Part shown: positions 36,131-46,241 of the stretch, in pieces
Position numbering within the stretch: position 1 is the stretch's first letter
Layout of the letters: the number at the start of each line of letters is the position of its first letter
DNA from: an uncultured Clostridia bacterium
GTDB lineage: Bacteria; Bacillota; Clostridia; Oscillospirales; Ruminococcaceae
Assembly: GCA_947629785.1 (NCBI GenBank)
Contig: CANRFB010000007.1
Location: forward strand, 1 to 64,000
Direction: 5' to 3'
DNA length: 64,000 nucleotides
Program-made: the position numbers and the translations under genes
Notes under the pieces: model-generated
Told to the model about the DNA's origin: nothing
The model's database searches: none
Seen by the model: the letters and a program-made list of their open reading frames with translations, nothing else

Positions 36131-38056
36131 TCAACCGATCACCTTGATCCTTCCCTCAATACCCGAAGAAATATATTCCTTATTATGTTCTTCAAAATAA
36201 TACTGCAAAGCACCTGCATAAGTATATTCCGTTTCCGAAATAAGCTTTACGTTCTCCGCAAGCGGTGCTTCATCGCTGAATACGTTCAGCATGGTAAAAC
36301 CGTCGCCGTTATTGTTGAAATAGCCGTTTGCGCCTGCCATGTAGCTTGTGACGGCAATTATATATTTTCTGCTTTCGTCAAGAGGCGATCCGTCGGGAAG
36401 CGTCACATCAAGAAGTTCGGTAGAACCGTCCTCCGCGGGCTTTCTGAAAGAATAGCAAAGCCCCGAAACATTCAGGAATCGTCCCGCAGGTATGCCGTTA
36501 TCCTGAACGAACCCCGAAATGCCGTTTGAAAGCATCTGACGGATAGTTTCCGCATCGACTTCAAGAGTAACAAGCATATTATCATAAGGGCAAACCACAT
36601 CAAGGTCCGAGCCGAAAACATTTCCCTTATAAAGGCTTCCTCTTATAGAGCCGCCGTTTACAAATGCCATATCCGCGCCTGTAGCTTCGCGTACAGCGTC
36701 CGAAACAAGGTTGCCGATAGTGGTTTCCCCTAATCTGGTATTGTAATTTTCGTAAAGCATATCCTCGTCAACAACGCCGATCAGTGTCTGATCGTACTCG
36801 ATACTTTCATTGCCGTTTATGTAATAATCGTCCACCTGAGCAAGTGCTGTGGAAATATCCGTATCGCCTCTCAGAACGGCAACCATTCTGTTCCCGAAAT
36901 ATCTTGTTACGTTTGAGGGTATTCTTATATTGTAGATAAACCATCCGTCAGCACATTCCTTTATGCCCGACGGTATCCTGTCGCTGTAAGGAACGTTTTC
37001 CGCAAGGTATGAATGTTCCGCGCTTGTGTCTTTTATAAACGCAGACTGCCCCTCAACGGTGGAAAGCAGAGACATAATTCTTTCGCAGGCGTCAAGCTTA
37101 TCTGCATTTTCCGCATCGGAAAGCGCGGAATTCAATGCAAGATATGAATCAGGCTGTGCGATTATCCAAGGCTGGTTGCCGTTTTCACCGAGGAACGGTC
37201 TCATTTCATATTCGTACTTGTCCGTAAGTTCCGAAAGCCTGTTTAAAAAACTTGTATTTGAATATACCGCCAACAAAGTGCCGTCAAGCATACGCTTTTC
37301 GACAGGTACCTCGTTGCCGTTCAGGTCAAGTCCCGACAGATTGAAATAGCCTTTCTCCACCATTATGCTGTCAAGAGCGAGACAGTTCTGCATTTTCTCC
37401 GAAAATGACGACTTCTTTTCTTTAATATCCCTGCTCCATATTATTCCGTCGGAAACGCCGAGGAAGTCGGGTATCTGTATTCCCAGAAAATAGGAAGAAA
37501 TAGTGAACCACGCCGAATTTATTCCGAAAAGCGATCCGTCCTCGCCGATGCCCACGCCCATTCCCGCGGCTTTCTCTAACAGCGCGGGGAAATCGGACGC
37601 TTTTTCGGGGAAATCCAGACCATTTTCTTCCATGATCGTCTTATTGAAGATATATCCGTAATACTGTCCCGGAGTCGGAATAAAGCAGGATCGACCGTCT
37701 ATCATAGTTGACTGGACTATTCCCGACTGATACTTGTCCGTAAACGGCTCCGCGGACAGGTCAAGAACATAGTCCCGAACATCGCCTGACGGCATAGACG
37801 TGGTGACAATATCCGTTCCGTGACCGTTTCTCAGGCGGCGTTCGCTTTCGCCGTCAATGGTAGCTTCCATGTTTATCTCAATTTCAAGATCAATATCGGG
37901 ATATGTAGTTTCCACCAATTTTTCAAATTCTGGCAGCTCGGTGGTATACATCATATTTACAACTATCCTGCCGTTATCCGGTGTATTTTCTTTCTCACAG
38001 GAAGAAAAGCAGGACAGGACAGAGACTGCCAGCAGAGCTGCAATAATTTTTTTCAT
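36131..38056 (-). CDS. Lipoprotein: extracellular solute-binding domain fused to a 5'-nucleotidase C-terminal domain
   Basis: 641 residues from ATG 38056 (GGGGGG-C ribosome site; an earlier ATG at 38104 overlaps the promoter region). A lipoprotein signal ends near Cys20 (VLSCFSSC). Residues ~30-415 resemble a sugar-type ABC binding protein (family 1: FNKTIMEENGLDFPEKASDF, MVEKGYFN, DACERIMSLLST). Residues ~425-635 match the 5'-nucleotidase C-terminal domain: TRLGETTIGNLVSDAVREAT, FVNGGSIRG, VVCPYDNML and NNNGDGFTML, retaining the aromatic pair (Tyr491, Phe587) that stacks on the base in UshA. The catalytic metallophosphatase domain is absent. I infer a nucleotide/nucleoside-sensing lipoprotein rather than an enzyme. 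Next gene: hybrid kinase, 1 base away. Confidence 0.85.
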   Translation of the reverse strand: MKKIIAALLAVSVLSCFSSCEKENTPDNGRIVVNMMYTTELPEFEKLVETTYPDIDLEIEINMEATIDGESERRLRNGHGTDIVTTSMPSGDVRDYVLDLSAEPFTDKYQSGIVQSTMIDGRSCFIPTPGQYYGYIFNKTIMEENGLDFPEKASDFPALLEKAAGMGVGIGEDGSLFGINSAWFTISSYFLGIQIPDFLGVSDGIIWSRDIKEKKSSFSEKMQNCLALDSIMVEKGYFNLSGLDLNGNEVPVEKRMLDGTLLAVYSNTSFLNRLSELTDKYEYEMRPFLGENGNQPWIIAQPDSYLALNSALSDAENADKLDACERIMSLLSTVEGQSAFIKDTSAEHSYLAENVPYSDRIPSGIKECADGWFIYNIRIPSNVTRYFGNRMVAVLRGDTDISTALAQVDDYYINGNESIEYDQTLIGVVDEDMLYENYNTRLGETTIGNLVSDAVREATGADMAFVNGGSIRGSLYKGNVFGSDLDVVCPYDNMLVTLEVDAETIRQMLSNGISGFVQDNGIPAGRFLNVSGLCYSFRKPAEDGSTELLDVTLPDGSPLDESRKYIIAVTSYMAGANGYFNNNGDGFTMLNVFSDEAPLAENVKLISETEYTYAGALQYYFEEHNKEYISSGIEGRIKVIG

Positions 38057-38094
38057 GAAATCGCCCCCCAAAAAATCATAAATAATATAAAAAT

Positions 38095-38123
38095 ATTTTA
38101 TCATATTTCGTAAAATTTGTCAA
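38095..38123 (-). promoter_or_regulatory. Sigma-A promoter of the SBP-fusion/kinase/aag/addBA unit
   Basis: TTGACA (38123-38118) and TAAAAT (38100-38095), 17-bp spacer. Confidence 0.85.
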
Positions 38124-38152
38124 GCATATGCAAAGTCAAATTCCGTGATCTT

Positions 38153-38192
38153 ACAAAAATAAAAGTCCAAAGGCATACGCCTCCGAACTTTT
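38153..38192 (-). terminator. Rho-independent terminator of the symporter gene
   Basis: AAAAGTTCGGAGGC / GCCTTTGGACTTTT stem, 14 positions with G-T pairs, GTAT loop, followed by ATTTTTG on the minus strand, 8 bases after the stop. Confidence 0.88.
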
Positions 38193-38200
38193 ATAAAAAT

Positions 38201-39628
38201 CTATCCGCCGCTTTTGTCAAGAACCTTTTTCAGATGCTTTTCCCGCGCAAAATATTCCTTCGACTCGCGGGCCATTACTCCCGAAAGCACTACAAGGGCG
38301 ATTATATTCGGCAAAGCCATAAGCCCGTTGAAAATATCCGCAATGTTCCATACCGCTTCTACCGTCATATACGGACCTACAAAAACAGCCGCTATGTATA
38401 TCCAGCGATAAACGGCAGTCACGCCTTTCTTTGCGTTTGTAAGATACGCAAGACATCTTTCCGAATAGTAACTCCAGCCGAGAATGGTTGTAAAAGCAAA
38501 GAACACAAGGCATATCATCAGTATGAAAGCCGTTACCCGCGGCGGGAAAGGCAGTCCGCTCTGGAAAGCCGCGGTGGTTATTCCCACGCCCTCAAGCGTC
38601 GGATCGCTCCATGCCCCCGAAATAACTATTGAAAGTCCTGTCATAGTGCATACGATTATGGTATCAATGAATGTTCCCGTCATGGTAACAAGCCCCTGAC
38701 GGACGGGTTCTTTCGTCCGAGCCGCAGCCGCCGCAATAGGCGCGGAACCAAGTCCCGCTTCATTTGAGAAAATTCCCCTTGCAACGCCCTTTTGCAGGGA
38801 GATCATCATTGAACCCAATGCTCCGCCCGCCACGGCGTCAAACCCGAAAGCACTGCGGAAAATTTCCGCCAGAGCCGCGGGAACTTTCGTTATATTCAGA
38901 ATAATTATCATCAGGCTGAACAGTATATACGCCGCCGCCATGAACGGCACTACCACCTGCGAGACCTGAGAGATCCTCTCTATCCCGCCGATAATTACAA
39001 GCGCGGCAAAGACCGTTACCAGAAATCCTACAATTATAGTAGCGTAAGTTATCTCGTTATCGCCTATGCTGAATGCCGTTTTTGAAGCAAAGAAATTATT
39101 CGCCGCGGAAGTGATACCGTTTATCTGGGTTATAGTGCCTATGCCGAGAAGTCCCGCCAGAACGCCGAAAACGGCAAAGGCTTTCGCAAGCCATTTCCAC
39201 TTTGTTCCCATGCCGTTTTCAATGTAATAGAACGGTCCGCCGAGGAAATGCCCCTCTTTGTCAAGGGTCCTGTACCGAATTGCCAGAAAGCCCTCCGTAT
39301 ATTTTGTAGCCATTCCGAAAAGCGCGGCGGCTATCATCCAGAACAGCGCGCCCGGACCTCCTGCCGCAATTGCGGTAGCGACTCCCACAATGTTTCCCGT
39401 TCCGATAGTAGCCGAAAGCGCCGTACAAAGCGCGGCAAAACTGCTTATTTCCCCCGGGCCTGCTTCATCGTCCTTTATCATGTACTTGAACGCCTGCGGA
39501 AGATGCCTGAACTGCAATCCCCGTCCGCGCACCGTAAGAAGTATTCCGCAAGCCATGATAATTACAATAAGCGGTATACCCCAGACATAGCCGTCAATTG
39601 TTTTTATTATCCCATTGAATGTTTCCAT
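38201..39628 (-). CDS. Sodium:alanine symporter family protein (AGCS)
   Basis: 475 residues, about ten or eleven membrane helices. The AGCS signature is clear: GDEAGPGEISSFAALCTALS-like start of the core, TIGTGNIVGVATAIAAGGPG, WMIAAALFGMATKYTEGFLA, and ARGIFSNEAGLGSAPIAAAA. Imports alanine or glycine with sodium (or protons). Starts 23 bases after the beta-mannosidase stop, so may be on the same transcript. Confidence 0.94.
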   Translation of the reverse strand: METFNGIIKTIDGYVWGIPLIVIIMACGILLTVRGRGLQFRHLPQAFKYMIKDDEAGPGEISSFAALCTALSATIGTGNIVGVATAIAAGGPGALFWMIAAALFGMATKYTEGFLAIRYRTLDKEGHFLGGPFYYIENGMGTKWKWLAKAFAVFGVLAGLLGIGTITQINGITSAANNFFASKTAFSIGDNEITYATIIVGFLVTVFAALVIIGGIERISQVSQVVVPFMAAAYILFSLMIIILNITKVPAALAEIFRSAFGFDAVAGGALGSMMISLQKGVARGIFSNEAGLGSAPIAAAAARTKEPVRQGLVTMTGTFIDTIIVCTMTGLSIVISGAWSDPTLEGVGITTAAFQSGLPFPPRVTAFILMICLVFFAFTTILGWSYYSERCLAYLTNAKKGVTAVYRWIYIAAVFVGPYMTVEAVWNIADIFNGLMALPNIIALVVLSGVMARESKEYFAREKHLKKVLDKSGG

Positions 39629-39651
39629 AACAGCGATCCTATCCTATATTT

Positions 39652-42105
39652 TTAAACAAGGTCAAAATAGCTCTTTACCTTAATTTTTGATTCCAGATCA
39701 CGGGGCGTAAGATTTGCGGGAACTCCCGATTTGCTTACAAGGACCGAGTGAAGCTGTCCGTGCAGGTCGAACCAGTTATCGCGGAACGGACAATCAAATT
39801 CATCAAATTCCAGATAAACGCCTTTTGCAAAATTCTTGCTCGTTACGGAAAATCTGTACATTTCCCCTACCTGATCCGCCTTTACCTCTATTTCGGGCGG
39901 GAGGAACTTAAATTCCTTAAACGGAACAAACATATACGTTCCTCCAGAAATGACGGCGTTATTACGCACAAGGGAATATTCTATATAGCAGTTCCTGTAC
40001 ATATCGGGAGTAAGTTTCGTAAGGCTTGGGGTGAGTTCCAGAAAGCTTGCGGCTATCATGGGCGGAACGGCAATATCCGCCGCGCCGTGGGAAATTATGG
40101 TCGTATCGTTCTTTCTTACCCGCCAGCGTATGCTTCCCGAAAAGCCCTCTGTATTCTCATTTGTAACGCATACAAGAAGTTTTTCCTTGTCGCTGTCGTC
40201 GACAGAACAAAGTATGGGCGCATAGAAACGTTTCGCATAGTAATGCAGGGCTTTCCACCGTCCGAAATAGTCAATTGACGACCAAGAAATAACAGGGTTG
40301 CTGTCATTCAGCTGCCAGTACAGTGAACCCATGCAGATTCCGCGGTTACGGCGCATATGCTCAACGCATACTTTCAGCGATTCTGCCTGAACAAGCTGAG
40401 TGGCGTAGATAAGATTTTCAAAGGAATACGGGTAATGGGTATTTTTTGCGATATAGTAGAGAAGTTTCTCGCTGCCTGCTTCGCATTTCTGGTGTGCTTC
40501 CATAACCGGAGACATAAGGTTAAGGTCGTCCTTTCCCGCGAAGCTGAGAACGGTTTTCATGCACGGAACAGACTCAAATCCGAATTCCGAACAGAACCTG
40601 AACCTATAGTTCATAAAATCCGACGCAGGGCGGAAATTATGCCACATCGCCCAGTAATGGGTATCGCCTTTCACGTCCGAACTCGGGTCGGAGAACCCTC
40701 CTCCCGACGACGGTGACGACGGATGGTAATACCGCTGCGGGTCATAATGTTTTATAACGTTTGGGATAAGCTTTTCAAATATCCGCAGATAGCCCTGCTT
40801 CTGTTCATCGGTGACGGGGATCCCCCAATACTGTATGGCGGATTCTATCTCGTTGTTTCCGCACCACATGGCAAGGGACGGGTGATTCCGCAGCCGCTTT
40901 ACATTGTCGATGAATTCCTGACGTATATTTTTGGAAAATTCCGTATCCGCGTCATAAACGGCGCAGGCAAAGGCAAAATCCTGCCATACCAACAGACCGA
41001 GCCTGTCGCATATATCGTAAAAGCTGTCGTCAGGATAGATACCGCCGCCCCAGACTCTTATCATATTGAAATTTGCGGCAATACAGCTCTGAAGCAGGCG
41101 TTTTGTGCGTTCGGAGGAGCGGTTCGGAAGAATGTTATCCTCCGGAATGTAGTTTGCGCCCATAGCGAAAATTTTTATTCCGTTGACCTTGAAGCAGAAT
41201 TCCTCGCCTACGCTGTCGGGAGTGCGGCAGACTTCCACCGTTCTGAGACCGATGTTGAATTCCTTTATATCCACAGGTTCGCCGTTATTGTAAAGCATGG
41301 CGCGTATCATGTAAAGCGCCTGCTTTCCGTAGCCTCTTACGTTCCAGAGGACAGGAGAGGATATGACGCATTCATTTGTAACGGTATCTCCGGAACAGTC
41401 AACGGACATAAGAGCTTCTTCGCCGTCGGGAGACGTAATGTTTATATCCAGCTTCAGCTTATCGGAAGAAACATCGGCAAGCTTTGTTTCAAAATTCAGA
41501 CGGACATTTCCGCCGTAATGGTTCTGACGGACATAAACGCTGTCTATCCGTCCGCCCTTTATGCAAACGAGTTCCGCGTCTCTCCAGATACCCATATCGG
41601 GAATTGCGGGACCCCAGTCCCAGCCGAACATATAATGGGCTTTCCTGATATGTGGGAAACCGTCCATTGTGGAGTTTACGCCCCAGAGGTAGTCCTTTTC
41701 CTGATGTTCCTGTATGTATTTTACAGGAGAGAATATCTTCACCGTTATCCTGTTGAGCGGGGCAATAAGTTTAGAAACATCAAATTCATAAATGCGGTGC
41801 ATATTTTCCGTATGCCCCACAAGTTCGCCGTTGAAATACACCTGCGCAACGGTGTCTATTCCGTTGAATCTCAGCAGGAATTTATCGTAATCCTCAACAT
41901 TTTCCTCAAAGGGCATATCATATTCAAATATATAGTCGGAATCGGCTATTTTCAGCACATTGTATTGATTTTCCCCCACATACGGGTCGGGTATCTTTTT
42001 AGCTTTGATAAGCACATCATACACCGAAGCGGGCAAGGCGGAGGAAAAGCTTTCTTCGCTGTCTGATTTCCGTATATTCCATTTACCGTCCAGTTTCATT
42101 ATCAT
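39652..42105 (-). CDS. Beta-mannosidase, glycoside hydrolase family 2
   Basis: Releases mannose from the non-reducing ends of beta-mannosides and manno-oligosaccharides. 817 residues, no signal peptide, so cytoplasmic. Order: sugar-binding jelly roll (FNGIDTVAQVYFNGELVG, WGVNSTMDGFPHIRKAHYMF, WDWGPAIPDMGIW), immunoglobulin-like GH2 domain, then the TIM barrel with MIRVWGGGIYPDDSFYD, acid/base Glu419 in WCGNNE and nucleophile Glu507 in FCSEFGFES, and C-terminal beta domains. The open frame continues upstream over guaB's end to 42711; ATG 42105 is chosen because GGGAGG is nine bases before it and a consensus promoter lies just upstream. Confidence 0.92.
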   Translation of the reverse strand: MIMKLDGKWNIRKSDSEESFSSALPASVYDVLIKAKKIPDPYVGENQYNVLKIADSDYIFEYDMPFEENVEDYDKFLLRFNGIDTVAQVYFNGELVGHTENMHRIYEFDVSKLIAPLNRITVKIFSPVKYIQEHQEKDYLWGVNSTMDGFPHIRKAHYMFGWDWGPAIPDMGIWRDAELVCIKGGRIDSVYVRQNHYGGNVRLNFETKLADVSSDKLKLDINITSPDGEEALMSVDCSGDTVTNECVISSPVLWNVRGYGKQALYMIRAMLYNNGEPVDIKEFNIGLRTVEVCRTPDSVGEEFCFKVNGIKIFAMGANYIPEDNILPNRSSERTKRLLQSCIAANFNMIRVWGGGIYPDDSFYDICDRLGLLVWQDFAFACAVYDADTEFSKNIRQEFIDNVKRLRNHPSLAMWCGNNEIESAIQYWGIPVTDEQKQGYLRIFEKLIPNVIKHYDPQRYYHPSSPSSGGGFSDPSSDVKGDTHYWAMWHNFRPASDFMNYRFRFCSEFGFESVPCMKTVLSFAGKDDLNLMSPVMEAHQKCEAGSEKLLYYIAKNTHYPYSFENLIYATQLVQAESLKVCVEHMRRNRGICMGSLYWQLNDSNPVISWSSIDYFGRWKALHYYAKRFYAPILCSVDDSDKEKLLVCVTNENTEGFSGSIRWRVRKNDTTIISHGAADIAVPPMIAASFLELTPSLTKLTPDMYRNCYIEYSLVRNNAVISGGTYMFVPFKEFKFLPPEIEVKADQVGEMYRFSVTSKNFAKGVYLEFDEFDCPFRDNWFDLHGQLHSVLVSKSGVPANLTPRDLESKIKVKSYFDLV

Positions 42106-42138
42106 AACAATGTTCCTCCCAAAAAATATCCTTTTAAA

Positions 42139-42167
42139 ATTATAAACCTTTTTTCCCGATTTGTCAA
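42139..42167 (-). promoter_or_regulatory. Consensus sigma-A promoter for the beta-mannosidase gene
   Basis: TTGACA (42167-42162) and TATAAT (42144-42139), 17-bp spacer, perfect hexamers. Confidence 0.9.
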
Positions 42168-42189
42168 GGTGCAGACAGCGGCATTTGCA

Positions 42190-42219
42190 AAAGAAAAAGC
42201 GCCCCCGCAGGAGCGCCTT
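42190..42219 (-). terminator. Rho-independent terminator of guaB
   Basis: AAGGCGCTCC / GGGGCGCTTT stem with TGCG loop and a T-rich tail (TTTTTCTTTT), 6 bases after the guaB stop. Confidence 0.88.
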
Positions 42220-42224
42220 GAATT

Positions 42225-43712
<1,488 letters not shown>

Positions 43713-43752
43713 TTATTGGATTTCAAACGTCTTTTTTCGGATATTTCTATAT

Positions 43753-43781
43753 AGGATAACACTTTACGCGCATTTATTCAA
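43753..43781 (-). promoter_or_regulatory. Sigma-A promoter for guaB
   Basis: TTGAAT (43781-43776) and TATCCT (43758-43753), 17-bp spacer; AAGGAGG ribosome site follows before guaB. Confidence 0.75.
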
Positions 43782-43845
43782 GTCATTTTTGTGAATTTGC
43801 AGGTAAAATTTATTCAATATAAAGAGACAATTTTTGTGCAATTTT

Positions 43846-46143
43846 TCAAACTGTCCGTTTCCGCTTGGAAATTATCATTATTATGGAATAAGCTGTCATT
43901 CCCAAAGCCCCCGATACGGAAACTATCCCGCCTATGTCCCGCGGCAGGGAATGATATACGCATTTTATAGTGTGCTTCCCGGCGGGAACGGGTATTGCCT
44001 GAAATCCGAAATTTGCCTTTATGAGCGGAACTTCCTCTCCGTCCACATAAGCCGTGAATCCCTTATCATAGGCAACGCTGAAAAATACAAGCTCCGGCTC
44101 GGAAAAATCCGTTTCCGCATTGTAGGAATCATCGTCCGTATAGTAGCCCGAAACGGTCTTTTCGGCGCGCTTTGCACATTCCTCCGCAAATTCTTTATCG
44201 CTCAGATCGCGGAGTTCTTCTTCTGGCAGCGGCGAAAGATATTCTTCCGCGGCGGCGGTGTCCTCAAGAACCATTGCTTTCAGCATCAGCTTCACCCGCG
44301 CGTCTTTGTCAAGTGCCATGAATTCTTCTCCGGAAACGAAGTATTCATAGCAGAAACCCATTGGAACAAAATTCTTGTTTCTGTAATATGCAATATTCCC
44401 GTCAAAACAGTGCAGGTCATAATACTCTCCCATATGCAGATTGCCTGCACTTTCAATAAATCCGGTATCATCAGATAAATACGGCGGAACGTACACTGCA
44501 AGTTCTTCCGCCGACAGCAGACATTGTACATGATAATTTTCGGGAATATCACCGTTCTCTATTCCGACAGCGTCCATGTATTCGTTGAAATACGGTGAAA
44601 TAGTTGTGTTGAGAATATATACGGCGGGAACGTTCCATAACAGATTTCTGTTTTCTGTATTGCTATCTGTTGTTATTCTGCCGCTCTTGGAAATTTCCGT
44701 ATTAAATTCTTCCGGATAGCTGCTTGTTATTGCTTCCGGATATGGATTCTCACTCATTCCGAACAGCAGCGTCGCTTCCGAAAGCGAAAATGCCGCCGCA
44801 ACGGTCAGCGTCAGCATTTTAAGAGGGAAACTGCCGTCCCGTTTCATTTTTAAAAGTACTGCAAAGACAATTGCCGCGCCTGCAAATGTTACTGCAAGTT
44901 GCATCCATTTCATAATGTTGTTATAATAAGCATCGGACTGCCATATTGTAAGTTTTTCTATCGGGAAAATTATGCAGAATATTATCATAAGAACAGTTGC
45001 CGACATCTGGACAACAGTACCCGCTTTGAAATATTTTGAATCGTTTTCCAGTGCCAGACCTGTCATTACCGACATGATCAGCGTCGGCGCAAACATCCAT
45101 CTTGCGTAGTAGACCGAGCTTCCAACGGAAAATATACTGTTAAAAACCGGAATTATTGCTATTATTATACATATTGCCGCTAATTTGGTAAACCAGCTTT
45201 TCTTATTTGAAAGTGCATACGCGATAACACCCGACATTCCGAACATCGGCAGATACATTCCCAGCGACGACCATCTTGAACCGTTTGGGTAAACGCCTTT
45301 ATAGTCGGGAAAAATATTTGTGTATCCTTGTAAATCAGGCATTGTAAACATAGCCTGAAAAATTCTCGCATACCGCCAAGGCGTCTCATATAAAAGCATA
45401 TCCCTTATATTCCCGAATGGTTCTCCAAGGCGCGGACTTGTTATAATATACGCCGCCGCAGGTATGAGGACTATTCCCGCAGCCATGACCCCAAGAACCG
45501 ATTCCGCACCGAGACAGCAGAAGTCTTTGAAGTTTATACGGAACTTTTCGTCCGTAAGCCGCACAAGGAAGTAAATTACAATGAAAATAACTTCCATTCC
45601 GAAAAAGTAATAGTTTATGAAAGCACAAAGCATTACCGAAAGCCCGAAAACGCACCGCCGCTTATCAATAACGGCAGCTTCAAGCGCAGCAGGCAGAAGC
45701 GGGAAAAACGCCAGTGCATCAAGATAATGAAATAAAAAATTTGCCATGTTGTATCCCGAATAAGCATAAAGCATCGCACACAGAACAGCATATTCGGACC
45801 TTTTGCAGAATCTTGAAGCATATATGTACGCAGAAAGCGCACAAACCCCGAATTTCAGAGCTATGACAAATGTAAAAGCATAGATGACCGCCCCATTCGG
45901 AAAAAGCGCATATATGAACGTAAACGGACTGAAAAGGTTGTAAAAAAGATATGCACTGAAAAAATCCAGACCTGTTCCCGCATTGAAATCAAACTGCGGC
46001 AGATCCATTTCCCTGAGATGTTCAATAAGATATATGGTAAACGGCATCTGCTGAACGTTAAAATCGCTGTAAAAATAGAATATCCCGCCATTTCGTATCG
46101 TAAATGACAGTGCTGTTATAAAAAACGGCAATGCCCCGCACAA
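43846..46143 (-). CDS. YfhO-family membrane protein (main body; reading frame broken near 5' end)
   Basis: Polytopic membrane protein of ~765 residues in this frame, with at least ten hydrophobic helices in the first 500 residues and a periplasmic-like C-terminal region ending in another helix. Patterns such as YSDFNVQQMPFTIYLI, YAYSGYNMANFLFHYLDALAF, FVPMGFCYEYFVSG and AYDKGFTAYVDGEEVP match the bacterial YfhO family, GT-C-like proteins used in cell-surface glycosylation (for example of lipoteichoic acid in Gram-positives). The only start in this frame is a poor TTG at 46143. In-frame codons continue upstream (KNWYLISFL) to the G7 tract at 46175-46181, beyond which the real 5' end lies in another frame. 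As written the protein is probably not made at full length. Confidence 0.8.
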   Translation of the reverse strand: MCGALPFFITALSFTIRNGGIFYFYSDFNVQQMPFTIYLIEHLREMDLPQFDFNAGTGLDFFSAYLFYNLFSPFTFIYALFPNGAVIYAFTFVIALKFGVCALSAYIYASRFCKRSEYAVLCAMLYAYSGYNMANFLFHYLDALAFFPLLPAALEAAVIDKRRCVFGLSVMLCAFINYYFFGMEVIFIVIYFLVRLTDEKFRINFKDFCCLGAESVLGVMAAGIVLIPAAAYIITSPRLGEPFGNIRDMLLYETPWRYARIFQAMFTMPDLQGYTNIFPDYKGVYPNGSRWSSLGMYLPMFGMSGVIAYALSNKKSWFTKLAAICIIIAIIPVFNSIFSVGSSVYYARWMFAPTLIMSVMTGLALENDSKYFKAGTVVQMSATVLMIIFCIIFPIEKLTIWQSDAYYNNIMKWMQLAVTFAGAAIVFAVLLKMKRDGSFPLKMLTLTVAAAFSLSEATLLFGMSENPYPEAITSSYPEEFNTEISKSGRITTDSNTENRNLLWNVPAVYILNTTISPYFNEYMDAVGIENGDIPENYHVQCLLSAEELAVYVPPYLSDDTGFIESAGNLHMGEYYDLHCFDGNIAYYRNKNFVPMGFCYEYFVSGEEFMALDKDARVKLMLKAMVLEDTAAAEEYLSPLPEEELRDLSDKEFAEECAKRAEKTVSGYYTDDDSYNAETDFSEPELVFFSVAYDKGFTAYVDGEEVPLIKANFGFQAIPVPAGKHTIKCVYHSLPRDIGGIVSVSGALGMTAYSIIMIISKRKRTV

Positions 46144-46151
46144 AAAGGATA

Positions 46152-46241
46152 TCAGATACCAATTTTTGCCAAACGGGGGGGTGAAACGATGGGCTTAGAT
46201 TTTACAGATAAACTGTTTTTTCCTGAAAATAACAATTTCAT
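46152..46241 (-). pseudogene. 5' end of the YfhO-family gene, out of frame with the body
   Basis: ATG 46241 overlaps the stop of the upstream gene (ATGA), as expected for a translationally coupled operon gene. It encodes MKLLFSGKNSLSVKSKPIVS, then PP, and terminates after 29 codons because of a seven-base C tract (minus strand). With eight (or five) C the frame joins KNWYLISFLCGALPFF and gives a ~798-residue protein of normal family size. Either a phase-variable tract, a true frameshift mutation, or a sequencing/assembly error. Confidence 0.75.
46175..46181. repeat. G7/C7 homopolymer at the YfhO frame break
   Basis: Seven consecutive G on the plus strand, at codons 21-23 of the gene. It is the exact place where the two reading frames meet. 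Slipped-strand change by one base would switch the gene. Confidence 0.85.

Noticed and set aside
40723-42066. Long plus-strand open frame opposite the beta-mannosidase
   Set aside because: It mirrors the coding bias of the real gene on the other strand, has no ribosome site and no recognisable domain.
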